Shown here piece after piece: positions 17,984 to 26,297 of a DNA stretch of 64,000 nucleotides. The number at the start of each line of letters is the position of its first letter. Position 1 is the first letter of the stretch. This DNA comes from Mycobacterium sp. 1164966.3 (GTDB lineage: Bacteria > Actinomycetota > Actinomycetes > Mycobacteriales > Mycobacteriaceae), in the NCBI RefSeq assembly GCF_001665395.1, contig NZ_LZSG01000005.1, positions 310,001 through 374,000 on the forward strand, given 5' to 3'. The notes below the pieces were generated by a model. That model ran no database searches, had not been told where the DNA came from, and worked only from the letters and a program-made list of their open reading frames with translations. A program made the translations under genes and the position numbers.

Positions 17984-18340
17984 ACCTGTCAGTTGTGATC
18001 CTCGTCATACCGCGCCGGTCGACGGTCGCGACGGCAACGCCTCCAGGTAAAGCACACCGGTTGCAACGTTCGCAACGGCGCCGATTCGGCTCAGGACGAA
18101 TGCAGCGCGGCTATGTATCGCAGAGCGGCCTCGCGGCCGTGGGTTCTGGCAAGGTCAGCAGCCACATCTCGGTTTGATATCAGCGGTGACCTCCCGCCCC
18201 GAATCCGACAGATCCGGCCTGGTACTGGTACGGTTCGCTGCTGTGGCGGCGTCATTTCTCAACCCGGGCATCCTTCACCGAGGGGTGTCCGTTGCGCAGC
18301 GCGCCGCAAACCACCCGTGCCCGCTGCTGAGGGACGCGCG
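17984..18340. other. 357-nt region with no supported gene
   Basis: This gap lies between the divergent nitronate monooxygenase and polysaccharide deacetylase genes. It contains a short near-palindrome around 18060-18076 (GTTGCAACGTTCGCAAC). Readings in frame with the deacetylase extend upstream to 18113 but lack protein-like composition. I see no convincing -35 box or RNA gene. Confidence 0.5.
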
Positions 18341-19168
18341 GTGTCAGACCTGAACCGTCGTCGCTTCCTCGGGGCGCTCGCCGCGGCCACCGTCGCCGGC
18401 GTCGGAGCGGCGCGTCTGGTGGTCGACCCGCAACCGCGAACATTCGCCCAAGCGCCCGTGGCGGCAGCGAGTCCGCCGGGGGCGGCGACCGCCGTCCGAG
18501 CGGCGCGCGTGTTGCCTCCCCCACCGTCGACCGCGCGCATCGGGCTGCCGGGCGGTGGGGCACTGATGAAGCTGCCCGGCCAGGGTGATCTGCTCGCGCT
18601 GACCGTCGACGACGGTGTCAACAGCGAAGTAGTGCGCGCCTACATCCAGTTCGCCAAAGACACCGGCGTGCGGCTGACGTTCTTCGTCAATGGCACCTAT
18701 GACTCGTGGACCGAGAACGTTGCGCTGCTTCGGCCGCTGGTGGATTCGGGGCAGATCCAGCTCGGCAACCACACCTGGTCGCATCCGGATTTGACGACGC
18801 AGACCAAAAGCCAGATCGCTCAGCAGCTGACCCGGAACGACGATTTCTTGAAAAAGACTTACGGCGTTGGCGCGAAACCATATTGGCGTCCGCCGTACGC
18901 AAAGCACAACGGCGCCGTCGACGCAGTGGCGGCCGACCTCGGCTACACCGTTCCGGTTCTGTGGTCGGGCTCGCTGTCGGATTCGACGCTGATCACCGAG
19001 GAATACATCGTGAAGATGGCCAACCAGTACTTCACCCCTCAGGCCATCGTCATCGGACATCTCAACCACCTACCGGTCACGCATGTCTATCCGCAGCTCG
19101 TCGAGGTCATCCGGGCCCGCAATCTGCGTACCGTGACACTCAACGACGTGTTTCTGAAAACTCCTTAG
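18341..19168 (+). CDS. Tat-exported polysaccharide deacetylase (NodB domain)
   Basis: A 275-residue carbohydrate esterase 4 family protein predicted to deacetylate an amino-sugar polymer outside the membrane. GTG at 18341, preceded by GAGGGA, gives a twin-arginine signal, NRRRFLGALAAATVAG, and then an Ala/Pro-rich linker. The NodB metal triad is intact: TVDDG (Asp90/Asp91) and HTWSH (His144/His148). The PYWRPPYAKHN segment is the conserved motif 3. I preferred this start over upstream in-frame codons because it places the Tat motif at the N terminus. Substrate could be peptidoglycan or another polymer. Confidence 0.87.
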   Translation: MSDLNRRRFLGALAAATVAGVGAARLVVDPQPRTFAQAPVAAASPPGAATAVRAARVLPPPPSTARIGLPGGGALMKLPGQGDLLALTVDDGVNSEVVRAYIQFAKDTGVRLTFFVNGTYDSWTENVALLRPLVDSGQIQLGNHTWSHPDLTTQTKSQIAQQLTRNDDFLKKTYGVGAKPYWRPPYAKHNGAVDAVAADLGYTVPVLWSGSLSDSTLITEEYIVKMANQYFTPQAIVIGHLNHLPVTHVYPQLVEVIRARNLRTVTLNDVFLKTP

Positions 19169-19181
19169 CGGCAATGGGTTT

Positions 19182-19198
19182 CGCTGAGCGCCTCAGCG
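19182..19198 (+). terminator. Short hairpin after the deacetylase gene
   Basis: Perfect stem CGCTGAG-CGC-CTCAGCG, starting 14 nt after the deacetylase stop. There is no U-tract, which is common for mycobacterial intrinsic terminators but leaves the function uncertain. Confidence 0.3.
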
Positions 19199-19292
19199 GT
19201 CGCGTTGGCGACCTATTGATGTAGCGAAATCTGGCGCGCCGTCGCGCCGCGGGTTTTACGATGCGGTGCAGCGGCGTTGAAGGAGGCTCGCC

Positions 19293-20030
19293 ATGGCACT
19301 GCCCGCTTTGGTTCTTGTGCACGGCGGTGGACTCGCCGCCGATTCGTGGGAGTTGACTGTCGACGAGATCCACCGGCTGGCACCGGAGTTGACGGTACTG
19401 ACCCCCGATATGCCGGGACGGCGGAACAAGCCGGGAGATCTCAAGACGATGACCATCGCCGACTATGTGGACTCGCTTGTCGGCGATGTCGAAAGCGCCG
19501 GGTTGGACGACATCGTCATCGCTGGCCACTCACTGGGAGCGATGACGCTGCCCGGGGTGGTCACCAAGCTTGGAGCGGCGCGAGTACGCGAAATGATCTT
19601 CGCCGCCAGCTTCCTTCCGCCTGAAGGCACATCGATCGTGGATGGCTCACCGCGGATTATTGCGACAATCGCCCGGCATCGGGCAAAGAAGAACGTGCCG
19701 GCGCCCACACCGCAGTGGTACGCGCGACTCGTGTTCATGAATGGCGTGCCTTCGGATCGCCGTCGATTCATGAACGGCAAGCTCTATGCGGAGTCGCTGC
19801 GCATCCTCACCGAGAAGGTGTCTCGGCGGGCAATTCCCGACCAGATCAATCGCACCTGGATTCTGACTCGGCGCGATCGCGCACTGGCTCCGAAAGTGCA
19901 GCGCCAATACATCGACGCGCTGGGCGGAGTTCAAGCGGTCTTCGAGGTAGACACCTGCCACATGCTGATGGTCAGCGAACCCGAACGGCTGGCAGAGCTC
20001 CTCGTCGAGCGCTGCCGGTCTTACGCGTAG
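19293..20030 (+). CDS. Alpha/beta hydrolase
   Basis: A 245-residue cytosolic alpha/beta-hydrolase-fold protein. The oxyanion-hole region is LVLVHGGGLAADSW, the nucleophile elbow is AGHSLGAM, and the C-terminal catalytic His is in DTCHMLMVSEPERLAELL. A strong AAGGAGG precedes ATG. It stands alone between the deacetylase and a TetR gene, all in the same orientation. It could be an esterase, a C-C hydrolase or a homologue of plant methylesterases (the HGxxxxxxSW start favours the last group). Substrate unknown. Confidence 0.85.
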   Translation: MALPALVLVHGGGLAADSWELTVDEIHRLAPELTVLTPDMPGRRNKPGDLKTMTIADYVDSLVGDVESAGLDDIVIAGHSLGAMTLPGVVTKLGAARVREMIFAASFLPPEGTSIVDGSPRIIATIARHRAKKNVPAPTPQWYARLVFMNGVPSDRRRFMNGKLYAESLRILTEKVSRRAIPDQINRTWILTRRDRALAPKVQRQYIDALGGVQAVFEVDTCHMLMVSEPERLAELLVERCRSYA

Positions 20031-20085
20031 TCCCGATCCCGAACAACTTAGCCGCAGCGCTGCGCTTTAATGTCCATTGCGCGGG

Positions 20086-20107
20086 ACGTCAAATTGTGAT
20101 TTGATGT
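20086..20107. promoter_or_regulatory. TetR-type operator dyad
   Basis: Arms TCAAAT (20089-20094) and ATTTGA (20099-20104) around TGTG extend to 9-nt arms with one mismatch (20086-20107). The dyad lies 9 nt upstream of the TetR-family start, consistent with autoregulation of the TetR-glycosyltransferase operon. Confidence 0.5.
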
Positions 20108-20115
20108 ACCTCGCC

Positions 20116-20733
20116 ATGGACACGAAAAAGCGCAGCTACGAGATGCGGGCCCGGAAGGAGGCGACGGCCGCGACTCGCAGCGCCATCGTGGCAGCGGCGG
20201 TAGATTCCGTCATGGCGGAGCGGTCGCTGGGAATCACCCTGGGCACAGTCGCCGACCGCGCCGGCGTCACCGTCAAGACTGTGCTGCGGCACTTCGGCAC
20301 TCGCGAAGCGCTCATCGAGGAAGCCGCCGCGCGGGCCCTGCAGGATGTGCTCCTCGAGCGGACGGCTCCGCCCGACGACGTCGAACATGCATTGACGGTG
20401 CTCATCGCGCATTACGAGCGGCGCGGTGACCCCGTGCTTGGCGTGCTGGCCGAGGAGGATGGCGACCCTCGAGCCCGTCAAATCTGCAATACCGGAAGGG
20501 CTTTGCATCGCAAATGGGTCGAAGACCTGTTCGGTTCGGAACTGCCGCCCGAAGCCGTTGAACGGGCTCGGCTTGTTGACGCTTTGGTGGTGGCCACCGA
20601 CGTGTACGCCTGGAAGTTGCTGCGACGGGATCGGTGTCTGAGCGTCGATGACGTTCGCGACCGGATGCTGCTGATGTGCGGTGCCGTTTTGGCCGCGCCG
20701 GCCAATGCAGCCGTCGAAGGGGCAATGCGATGA
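20116..20733 (+). CDS. TetR/AcrR family regulator
   Basis: A 205-residue regulator. The N-terminal HTH covers the first 60 residues (TRSAIVAAAVDSVMAE, then ITLGTVADRAGVTVKTVLRHFG). The C-terminal ligand domain is TetR-like but without recognisable specificity. ATG at 20116 fits the domain boundary, and a dyad lies just upstream. Its stop overlaps the glycosyltransferase start (ATGA), so the pair is translationally coupled and the transferase is probably under its control. Confidence 0.85.
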   Translation: MDTKKRSYEMRARKEATAATRSAIVAAAVDSVMAERSLGITLGTVADRAGVTVKTVLRHFGTREALIEEAAARALQDVLLERTAPPDDVEHALTVLIAHYERRGDPVLGVLAEEDGDPRARQICNTGRALHRKWVEDLFGSELPPEAVERARLVDALVVATDVYAWKLLRRDRCLSVDDVRDRMLLMCGAVLAAPANAAVEGAMR

Positions 20734-21833
20734 GGGTGCTGTTCGCGGTGGTCGACGGAGGCGGAAATATCCCGCCACAGCTGGCGGTCGCCCGCGCTTT
20801 GCGCGCTCGCGGAGCCGAGGTCCACTTCATCGGTCATCAGGGCATCCGTGCCCAGGTCCAGGACGCCGGCTTTTCCTTCGAATCATTCATGACAACAGGG
20901 GAATTCAGCCCGACGGTGCAACGACCGTTACTGAGCTTGATGAGCGATTTCGCCAAGGTCGCCATGGACCGCCGAGTCGGGCGCGACGTGTTGGCAGCGG
21001 GACAGCGCCACGGTGCGGACGTGATCGTCGTCGACGTATTGCTGCCGGCGGCGATCTATGAAGTCGTGGCATCCGGTATCCCGACCGTGGTATTCGTGCA
21101 CTTCTTCTATCGCGGATTGCAAGACCTGGCCGCCGGTCCGGTCGGGTGGCTCCTACGTCTTCGCGGCACCCCGCCGCTCGGGCTGGAACGCACCGCGGCG
21201 CTGCGAATCGTCACTGCCCGTTCCGATCTCGACCCGATGCGCGGCACTCCGCCCGTGCGTCATGTCGGCGTGGTATGGCAGGGAACCCCGAGCGCCGCAA
21301 CGGAAATGCCGGTGCCGCGAGTTCTGGTCAGCCTGAGTACGTGCGCATTCGCCGGCCAACGGCGCATGCTGCAGCACATCCTCGACGCCGTCGGACCATT
21401 GCCGGTGAAGGCGACGGTGACGGTGGGACCGGCCATCGATGCTTCCGGACTGCGCGTTCCGGCCAACGCGACGCTGCACGCTTGGCTCGATCACGACGAG
21501 GTGCTGGCGACCAGTTCGTTGGTCGTGGGCCACGGTGGACACAGCACGACGATGCGGGCGCTGTCTTTCGGTGTGCCACTGGTAGTTATGCCCGCCAATA
21601 CGCTGATCGACCAGAAGCGCGTCGGCGCCGTCCTGGAGAATGTCGGCGCCGGCATCTTGCTACCCAAGCACGCCACTGCGCGCCGGATACGCTCGGCAAT
21701 CAGCAGGGTGCTGGGAGACACTGCTTACCGAGATGCCGCACGCCGCCTCGGCGAAAGCATCCGGGAACGTGATGGCGCTGAGAGAGCAGCCGACGCGATC
21801 AGCGAGTTCGCGGAATCATATGTCGCGCAGTGA
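20730..21833 (+). CDS. GT1-family glycosyltransferase
   Basis: A 367-residue GT-B glycosyltransferase resembling UDP-glucuronosyl/glycosyltransferases and macrolide glycosyltransferases. The N-terminal acceptor domain starts MRVLFAVVDGGGNIPP. The C-terminal donor domain has the signature GHGGHSTTMRALSFGVPLVV followed by a distal Asp-Gln (IDQKR), which contacts the sugar nucleotide. Translational coupling to the TetR gene suggests inducible glycosylation of a small molecule, perhaps for detoxification (inference). Its stop is 1 nt from that of the convergent MarR gene. Confidence 0.82.
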   Translation: MRVLFAVVDGGGNIPPQLAVARALRARGAEVHFIGHQGIRAQVQDAGFSFESFMTTGEFSPTVQRPLLSLMSDFAKVAMDRRVGRDVLAAGQRHGADVIVVDVLLPAAIYEVVASGIPTVVFVHFFYRGLQDLAAGPVGWLLRLRGTPPLGLERTAALRIVTARSDLDPMRGTPPVRHVGVVWQGTPSAATEMPVPRVLVSLSTCAFAGQRRMLQHILDAVGPLPVKATVTVGPAIDASGLRVPANATLHAWLDHDEVLATSSLVVGHGGHSTTMRALSFGVPLVVMPANTLIDQKRVGAVLENVGAGILLPKHATARRIRSAISRVLGDTAYRDAARRLGESIRERDGAERAADAISEFAESYVAQ

Positions 21834-21834
21834 A

Positions 21835-22281
21835 TTACGGATCTTCCGCGGACAGCAGGATGATGAGGGTCTTGCGCAGTTCGGCTAGTCGTCGCTCGCC
21901 CAGGCTCTGCTGCCACCGTTTTTCCAACTCTATTGCGCTGGAACGCATTACCCGCAGTGCCCGTCGGCCGCGGGGGGTCAACTCGATGATGCGAGCGCGG
22001 GCGTCAGCCGGATCGGCCACCCGATTCACATAGCCGTGCCGTTCCAGTGCCGCGACCGCTTGAGCAACCGCTTGGCGACTCACCCCGAGCCGGTCAGCCA
22101 GATCTGACGCATGCAGCCCGCCTGCCGTCAGCGGTACCAGTGCGACCGACTGCGCCGGGCGGATCCCGTCGAGCCCGGCCGCGGCGAAAGCCGCCCTCAG
22201 ATGCGGGCCACGCGATGCGGCCACAAGTTGCACCAGCGCGGGCACGGTCGGCTCCCAGTCGGCATCCGGAACACGTGGCAT
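21835..22281 (-). CDS. MarR family regulator
   Basis: A 148-residue MarR-type winged-helix regulator. The DNA-binding region reads GLHASDLADRLGVSRQAVAQAVAALERHGY, followed by the wing VADPADARARIIELTPRGR. It is divergent from a lipoprotein esterase gene, with a perfect 8-nt-arm dyad at 22310-22328 between them, so it probably represses that gene and itself. Confidence 0.9.
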   Translation of the reverse strand: MPRVPDADWEPTVPALVQLVAASRGPHLRAAFAAAGLDGIRPAQSVALVPLTAGGLHASDLADRLGVSRQAVAQAVAALERHGYVNRVADPADARARIIELTPRGRRALRVMRSSAIELEKRWQQSLGERRLAELRKTLIILLSAEDP

Positions 22282-22309
22282 GGACTCGAGTTTGCCATCC
22301 GGTGCCAGA

Positions 22310-22350
22310 TTGACAAGCTACTTGTCAAAATGACCTGCGGCTGCCACTAT
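22310..22350 (+). promoter_or_regulatory. MarR operator overlapping a probable leaderless promoter
   Basis: Perfect palindrome TTGACAAG-CTA-CTTGTCAA (22310-22328). TTGTCA (22322-22327) can serve as the -35 box, with a 17-nt spacer to CACTAT (-10, 22345-22350). That places the expected transcription start at about 22357, the A of the esterase ATG, so the mRNA would be leaderless. Repressor binding would block the -35. Confidence 0.6.
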
Positions 22351-22356
22351 GGGGCC

Positions 22357-23292
22357 ATGCGGTCTGGACGGGTACTCGCGATCTGTCTGCTCGGAAGCCT
22401 GGTGCTTTTGGTCGGCGGTTGTCTGGGCGGTGGTCATGCGGTGGGCACGCCCGATCCCAAGTCGATCCCGGTCGGCCAGTCCACCCAGTCCCTCGAGTCC
22501 GGCGGAGTCAGCCGAACCTTCCACCTATACCGGCCGCAGGGACTTGCCGGGTCCGCGCCGCTGGTGGTGATGCTGCACGGCGGCTTTGGCAGCGGCCCGC
22601 AGGCAGAACGCGCCTATCACTGGGATACCGAAGCCGACAACGGGCATTTCCTGGTGGCCTACCCCGACGGTCTCAACCGCGCCTGGAACGCTGGGTCATG
22701 CTGCGGCAATTCGCAGCGCACCGGCGTCGACGACGACGCATTCATCACGGCCATGGTCTCGGCGATCGGGCAAGAGACGTCCATCGATCCGGCCCGCGTG
22801 TATGTCACCGGGATGTCCAACGGAGCCATGATGGCGCTTCGATTGGGATGCCAGACCGACATGTTCGCGGCGATCGCGCCGGTCGCGGGGACGTTGCTCA
22901 CCGATTGCTCGCACGCTCGGCCTACGTCGGTGCTGCAAATCCACGGCACCGCCGACGACCGGGTGCCCTATGACGGCGGCCCGGGCAAGGTCTTCGCGAT
23001 CAACGGCAACCCACGTGTCGACGGCCCATCCGTACCGTCGGTCAACGCCACCTGGCGTGCCATCGACGCCTGCGCAGAACCAGCCGCTAACACTTCCGGA
23101 CCGGTGACGACCTCTACGGCCGTGTGCGCGGACGGGCGGACGGTGGAGTTGATCTCGGTGGCGGGGGCCGGCCATCAGTGGCCCGGCGGTGAGCCCAGTC
23201 CGCTGGTGGAAAGGTTCGGCCTGCCCGGACCGTCGTCGGCGCTCAACGCCACCGCCACCATCTGGCAATTCTTCGCCGAGCACCACCGGTAA
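22357..23292 (+). CDS. Lipoprotein esterase of the PHB depolymerase/LpqC type
   Basis: A 311-residue secreted lipoprotein. ATG at 22357 gives a signal peptide ending in the lipobox LVGGC (Cys near residue 21), so the mature enzyme is anchored outside the membrane. The catalytic domain has PLVVMLHGGFGSG, the nucleophile motif TGMSNGAMMA, the acid in HGTADDRVPYDGG and the late histidine in GAGHQWPGG, as in the polyhydroxybutyrate-depolymerase/feruloyl-esterase family and in M. tuberculosis LpqC. It is divergent from, and probably controlled by, the MarR gene. The physiological ester is unknown. Confidence 0.85.
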   Translation: MRSGRVLAICLLGSLVLLVGGCLGGGHAVGTPDPKSIPVGQSTQSLESGGVSRTFHLYRPQGLAGSAPLVVMLHGGFGSGPQAERAYHWDTEADNGHFLVAYPDGLNRAWNAGSCCGNSQRTGVDDDAFITAMVSAIGQETSIDPARVYVTGMSNGAMMALRLGCQTDMFAAIAPVAGTLLTDCSHARPTSVLQIHGTADDRVPYDGGPGKVFAINGNPRVDGPSVPSVNATWRAIDACAEPAANTSGPVTTSTAVCADGRTVELISVAGAGHQWPGGEPSPLVERFGLPGPSSALNATATIWQFFAEHHR

Positions 23293-23298
23293 CTGGCG

Positions 23299-23356
23299 CG
23301 AGCAGACGCAAAATCGCCCAATTCTTGCCGAAATTCGGTGATTTTGCGTCTGCTCG
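23299..23356. repeat. Hairpin repeat copy 2
   Basis: Perfect 17-nt arms CGAGCAGACGCAAAATC (23299-23315) and its complement (23340-23356) with a 24-nt loop. It lies 7 nt after the esterase stop and 20 nt before the next gene's start, both on the plus strand. Confidence 0.93.
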
Positions 23357-23375
23357 GCGTGGCTAGGCTGAAGCG

Positions 23376-24638
23376 GTGGAAACTCCGGAGCTGCGGATCT
23401 CGAACGTCCATGTCTTCGACAGCGTCGCGGCTCGCGTCGTCGGGCCGATGGACGTCAGCGTCCGGGACGGGCTGGTGGTGTCGGTAGGCCCCGCGGCGCG
23501 GACCGAGCCGTCCGCGTCCGCCCCCCAGACGATCTACGGGACCGGCAAGACGCTGCTGCCCGGCTTGATCGACGCGCACTGGCACGCGATGTTCACCACC
23601 GTTCCGGCAGCCGTCGCGCAGCTCAGCGAAATCGGCTACGTCTTCGCCCGAGCGATCGTCAACGCTCGCGAGACATTGCTGCGCGGCTTTACCACGGTCC
23701 GCGACCTGGGAGGTCCGGTGTTCGGCCTTAAGCAGGCCATCGACGAGGGCGTCGTCGACGGCCCGCGGATCTTCCCGGCGGGCGGCTTCATCTCCCAGAC
23801 CGGTGGGCACGGCGACTTCCGGCTGCCCAACGAAGTTCCCCGCGGCGTGACCGGGCATCTGAGCTACAGCGAGATCATTGGCGCTGCCGTCATCGCCGAC
23901 GGCGAAGCCGAGGTACTTCGCGGTGCGCGAGAGATGTTGCGGCGCGGGGCATCTCAGCTCAAGCTGATGGCCGGCGGGGGCTGCGCCTCGCCGTACGACC
24001 CGCTCGATGTTGCCCAATACACAGAGGCCGAGATTCGCGCCGCGGTCGAGGCTGCGGAGAACTGGGGCACCTATGTCACGGTGCACGCCTATACGCCGCG
24101 CGCCATCCGCACTGCCGTCGACGCCGGCGTCCGCTGCATCGAACACGGCCACCTTGCCGACGAGGAGACCGCCGCCATGCTGGCCGAAAAGGACATTTGG
24201 TGGTGCCTGCAGCCGTTCCTCGACGACAAGGACGCGGTACCCCTGCCCCCGGCTAATCAGGCGAAATTCCTGGAGATGACGGCGGGCACCGACACGGCGT
24301 ATCAGTTGGCCATCAAGCACCAGGTCAAGGTGGCGTTCGGGACGGACATCCTGTTCGACGACAAGCTCGCCCGCCGGCAAGGCGCTCAACTCGCCAAGCT
24401 CACCCGCTGGTACACGCCGGCCGAAGTGCTGCAGCAGGCAACGATTCGCAATGCGGAACTGCTGGCCATGTCCGGGCCCCGCAACCCCTACCCGGGACGA
24501 CTGGGTGTGGTGGCCGAAGGGGCTTTGGCCGACTTGATTCTCGTCGACGGCAACCCGGTCGCCGATATTTCGTTGCTGGCCCGGCCCCACGAGGCTTTCA
24601 CCGCCATCATCAAGGACGGCCGCCTGGTCAAAGGGTGA
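23376..24638 (+). CDS. Amidohydrolase superfamily protein (imidazolonepropionase/prolidase-like)
   Basis: A 420-residue metal-dependent hydrolase. The metal site has HxH in DAHWHAMF, a candidate carboxylated Lys in QLKLMAGGG, His in VHAYT and EHGH, and the late Asp in FGTDILFD. The C-terminal composite beta domain closes with ADLILVDGNPVADI. The start is GTG, 20 nt after a hairpin repeat, with a second copy 12 nt after its stop, so the gene is framed by two repeat copies. Substrates in this branch include Xaa-Pro or cyclic amides; specificity is not deducible. Confidence 0.85.
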   Translation: METPELRISNVHVFDSVAARVVGPMDVSVRDGLVVSVGPAARTEPSASAPQTIYGTGKTLLPGLIDAHWHAMFTTVPAAVAQLSEIGYVFARAIVNARETLLRGFTTVRDLGGPVFGLKQAIDEGVVDGPRIFPAGGFISQTGGHGDFRLPNEVPRGVTGHLSYSEIIGAAVIADGEAEVLRGAREMLRRGASQLKLMAGGGCASPYDPLDVAQYTEAEIRAAVEAAENWGTYVTVHAYTPRAIRTAVDAGVRCIEHGHLADEETAAMLAEKDIWWCLQPFLDDKDAVPLPPANQAKFLEMTAGTDTAYQLAIKHQVKVAFGTDILFDDKLARRQGAQLAKLTRWYTPAEVLQQATIRNAELLAMSGPRNPYPGRLGVVAEGALADLILVDGNPVADISLLARPHEAFTAIIKDGRLVKG

Positions 24639-24649
24639 CTATAGTGGCG

Positions 24650-24707
24650 CGAGCAGACGCAAAATCCCCATTTTCGGGCATGATATAGGCGATTTTGCGT
24701 CTGCTCG
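24650..24707. repeat. Hairpin repeat copy 3
   Basis: Perfect 17-nt arms CGAGCAGACGCAAAATC (24650-24666) and complement (24691-24707), 24-nt loop. It sits between convergent genes, 12 nt after the amidohydrolase stop and 3 nt before the end of the TetR gene, a location expected of a bidirectional terminator. Confidence 0.93.
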
Positions 24708-24710
24708 GCA

Positions 24711-25313
24711 TCAGGAAAGCATGCCGTCGATGAGGCGGCGCAACACAAACCTGATCTCCTTGCGGGCCCGCTTTGGGTCGTCGGCCGTCGCGATGGCCAT
24801 CGCCGCCTCGTCGAGCGCGCCGATCATCACCGTTGCCAGCGGCCGCACGGGCTGCCGAACCAGTTGACCCGCGCGGATTGCCTCGGTAAGCAATTGCTCG
24901 GTCATGCCCAGGCTGTAACGCTGGGCAACGTCACGAAACCCGGCCCAGCCGAGTACAGCGGGCGCATCGAGCAGGACCAGCTGTCGCACCTCGGGATCGC
25001 TGGACACATCGAGCCAGGCGTCGACCGCGGCCCGAATTGCGTCGGCGGGCGTCGTCGCCCCCGAGGAGGCCACGGTGATCGCCATCCGGGCCATCACATC
25101 CTGCTCCACGGCCTCGACGACCTCGCGGAATAGCGTTGCCTTGTCGGCGAATTGGTGATACATCGCACCCCTGGTCACCCCCGCCTCCTTGGCGATTTCC
25201 GGGGTGCCCACCTCCGCATAGCCCCGCTGTCCCCAGAGCTTGCGGGCAGCGGAGATCAGCGCGTCGCGGGTTGCCGCGGAGCGCTCTTCCTGAGTGCGTC
25301 TCTTGATTTCCAT
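24711..25313 (-). CDS. TetR/AcrR family regulator
   Basis: A 200-residue TetR regulator. The N-terminal HTH reads TRDALISAARKLWGQRGY, then GTPEIAKEAGVTRGAMYHQFADK. The C-terminal domain ends with the RKEIRFVLRRLIDGM helix. It is divergent from an alpha/beta hydrolase gene, and dyads at 25319-25354 lie directly upstream of its own start. It probably represses both genes. Confidence 0.92.
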   Translation of the reverse strand: MEIKRRTQEERSAATRDALISAARKLWGQRGYAEVGTPEIAKEAGVTRGAMYHQFADKATLFREVVEAVEQDVMARMAITVASSGATTPADAIRAAVDAWLDVSSDPEVRQLVLLDAPAVLGWAGFRDVAQRYSLGMTEQLLTEAIRAGQLVRQPVRPLATVMIGALDEAAMAIATADDPKRARKEIRFVLRRLIDGMLS

Positions 25314-25318
25314 ACAAC

Positions 25319-25354
25319 CTGTTGGTAACTTACGAACAGACAGCCTGTTTGTAA
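25319..25354. promoter_or_regulatory. TetR operator with three half-sites
   Basis: Main dyad TTACGAACAG (25330-25339) and CTGTTTGTAA (25345-25354), 9 of 10 matching, with a further half-site CTGTTGGTAA at 25319-25328. The three half-sites at this spacing allow two overlapping dimers. It lies between the divergent TetR and hydrolase starts. Confidence 0.65.
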
Positions 25355-25380
25355 CTCTATCCCGAAGTAGGAGTCAATCC

Positions 25381-26211
25381 ATGTCGACGATCGACATTAG
25401 TGCCGGAACCATCCACTACGAAGCAACCGGACCCGAAGACGGCAGGCCTGTCGTGTTCGTGCACGGCTACATGATGGGCCGCGAGCTCTGGCGTCAGGTG
25501 AGCCAGCGTCTCGCCGGCCAGGGCCTGCGATGCATCGCTCCGACTTGGCCGCTCGGCGCACATCCCGAGCCACTGCGCCCCGGCGCCGACCGGACCATCA
25601 CCGGCATCGCGCACATCGTCGCCGACACGCTGGAGGCCCTGCGGCTCGACGACGTGGTGCTGGTCGGCAACGACACCGGGGGGGTCGTCACCCAACTCGT
25701 GGCCGTGCATCATCCCGAGCGGATCGGCGCGCTGGTGTTGACGAGTTGCGATGCGTTCGAACACTTTCCGCCGCCGATCCTGAAACCGGTGATTGCTGCG
25801 GCCAAGTCGAAGGCACTGTTCCGCAGTGCACTGCAGGTCATGCGGGCCCCCGTCGCGCGCAAGCGCGCGTATGGCGACCTGGCATACCACGACGTGGAGG
25901 AACTCGCTGCGGAGTGGGTGCGTCCGGCGATGTCCGACCCCGCGATCGCGGAAGATCTGCGCCAATTCTCGCTGTCGATGCGCACCGAGGTCACCACCGG
26001 CGTGGCCGCCCGGCTGCCTGAGTTCGACAAGCCGGCGCTCATCGCCTGGTCCGCTGACGACAAGTTCTTCGAGCTCGACGACGGGAAACGACTGGCCGCG
26101 ACCATTCCCAACGCCCGCCTCGAGGTCATTGCCGGTGCACGAACCTTTTCGATGCTGGACCGGCCGGACCAACTCGCCGATCTGCTGTCGACGATCGCGG
26201 TGCGGACCTAG
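25381..26211 (+). CDS. Alpha/beta hydrolase with atypical catalytic residues
   Basis: A 276-residue protein with the alpha/beta-hydrolase fold (VVFVHGYMMGRELW). The nucleophile elbow is GNDTGG, which puts Asp98 at the nucleophile position as in haloalkane dehalogenases and epoxide hydrolases. The segment that normally carries the catalytic His reads AGARTFSMLDRP near residues 247-258, with Thr where His is expected. It is therefore either non-hydrolytic or uses another base. AGGAG precedes ATG at 25381. It is divergent from a TetR gene with a clear operator, so it is likely an inducible gene. Confidence 0.82.
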   Translation: MSTIDISAGTIHYEATGPEDGRPVVFVHGYMMGRELWRQVSQRLAGQGLRCIAPTWPLGAHPEPLRPGADRTITGIAHIVADTLEALRLDDVVLVGNDTGGVVTQLVAVHHPERIGALVLTSCDAFEHFPPPILKPVIAAAKSKALFRSALQVMRAPVARKRAYGDLAYHDVEELAAEWVRPAMSDPAIAEDLRQFSLSMRTEVTTGVAARLPEFDKPALIAWSADDKFFELDDGKRLAATIPNARLEVIAGARTFSMLDRPDQLADLLSTIAVRT

Positions 26212-26297
26212 CCCGTCCGACTCGACGGGATGGCGCCAGCAGATGTATTTGGCTTTTACCGCCCCGAAAGTGGACTCTGCGAACTAGGCTCCCCGTT

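Noticed and set aside
23299..24707. Amidohydrolase gene flanked by two hairpin repeats as a possible transposable unit
   Set aside because: The same hairpin occurs singly elsewhere, no target-site duplication or transposase is visible, and the flanks differ.
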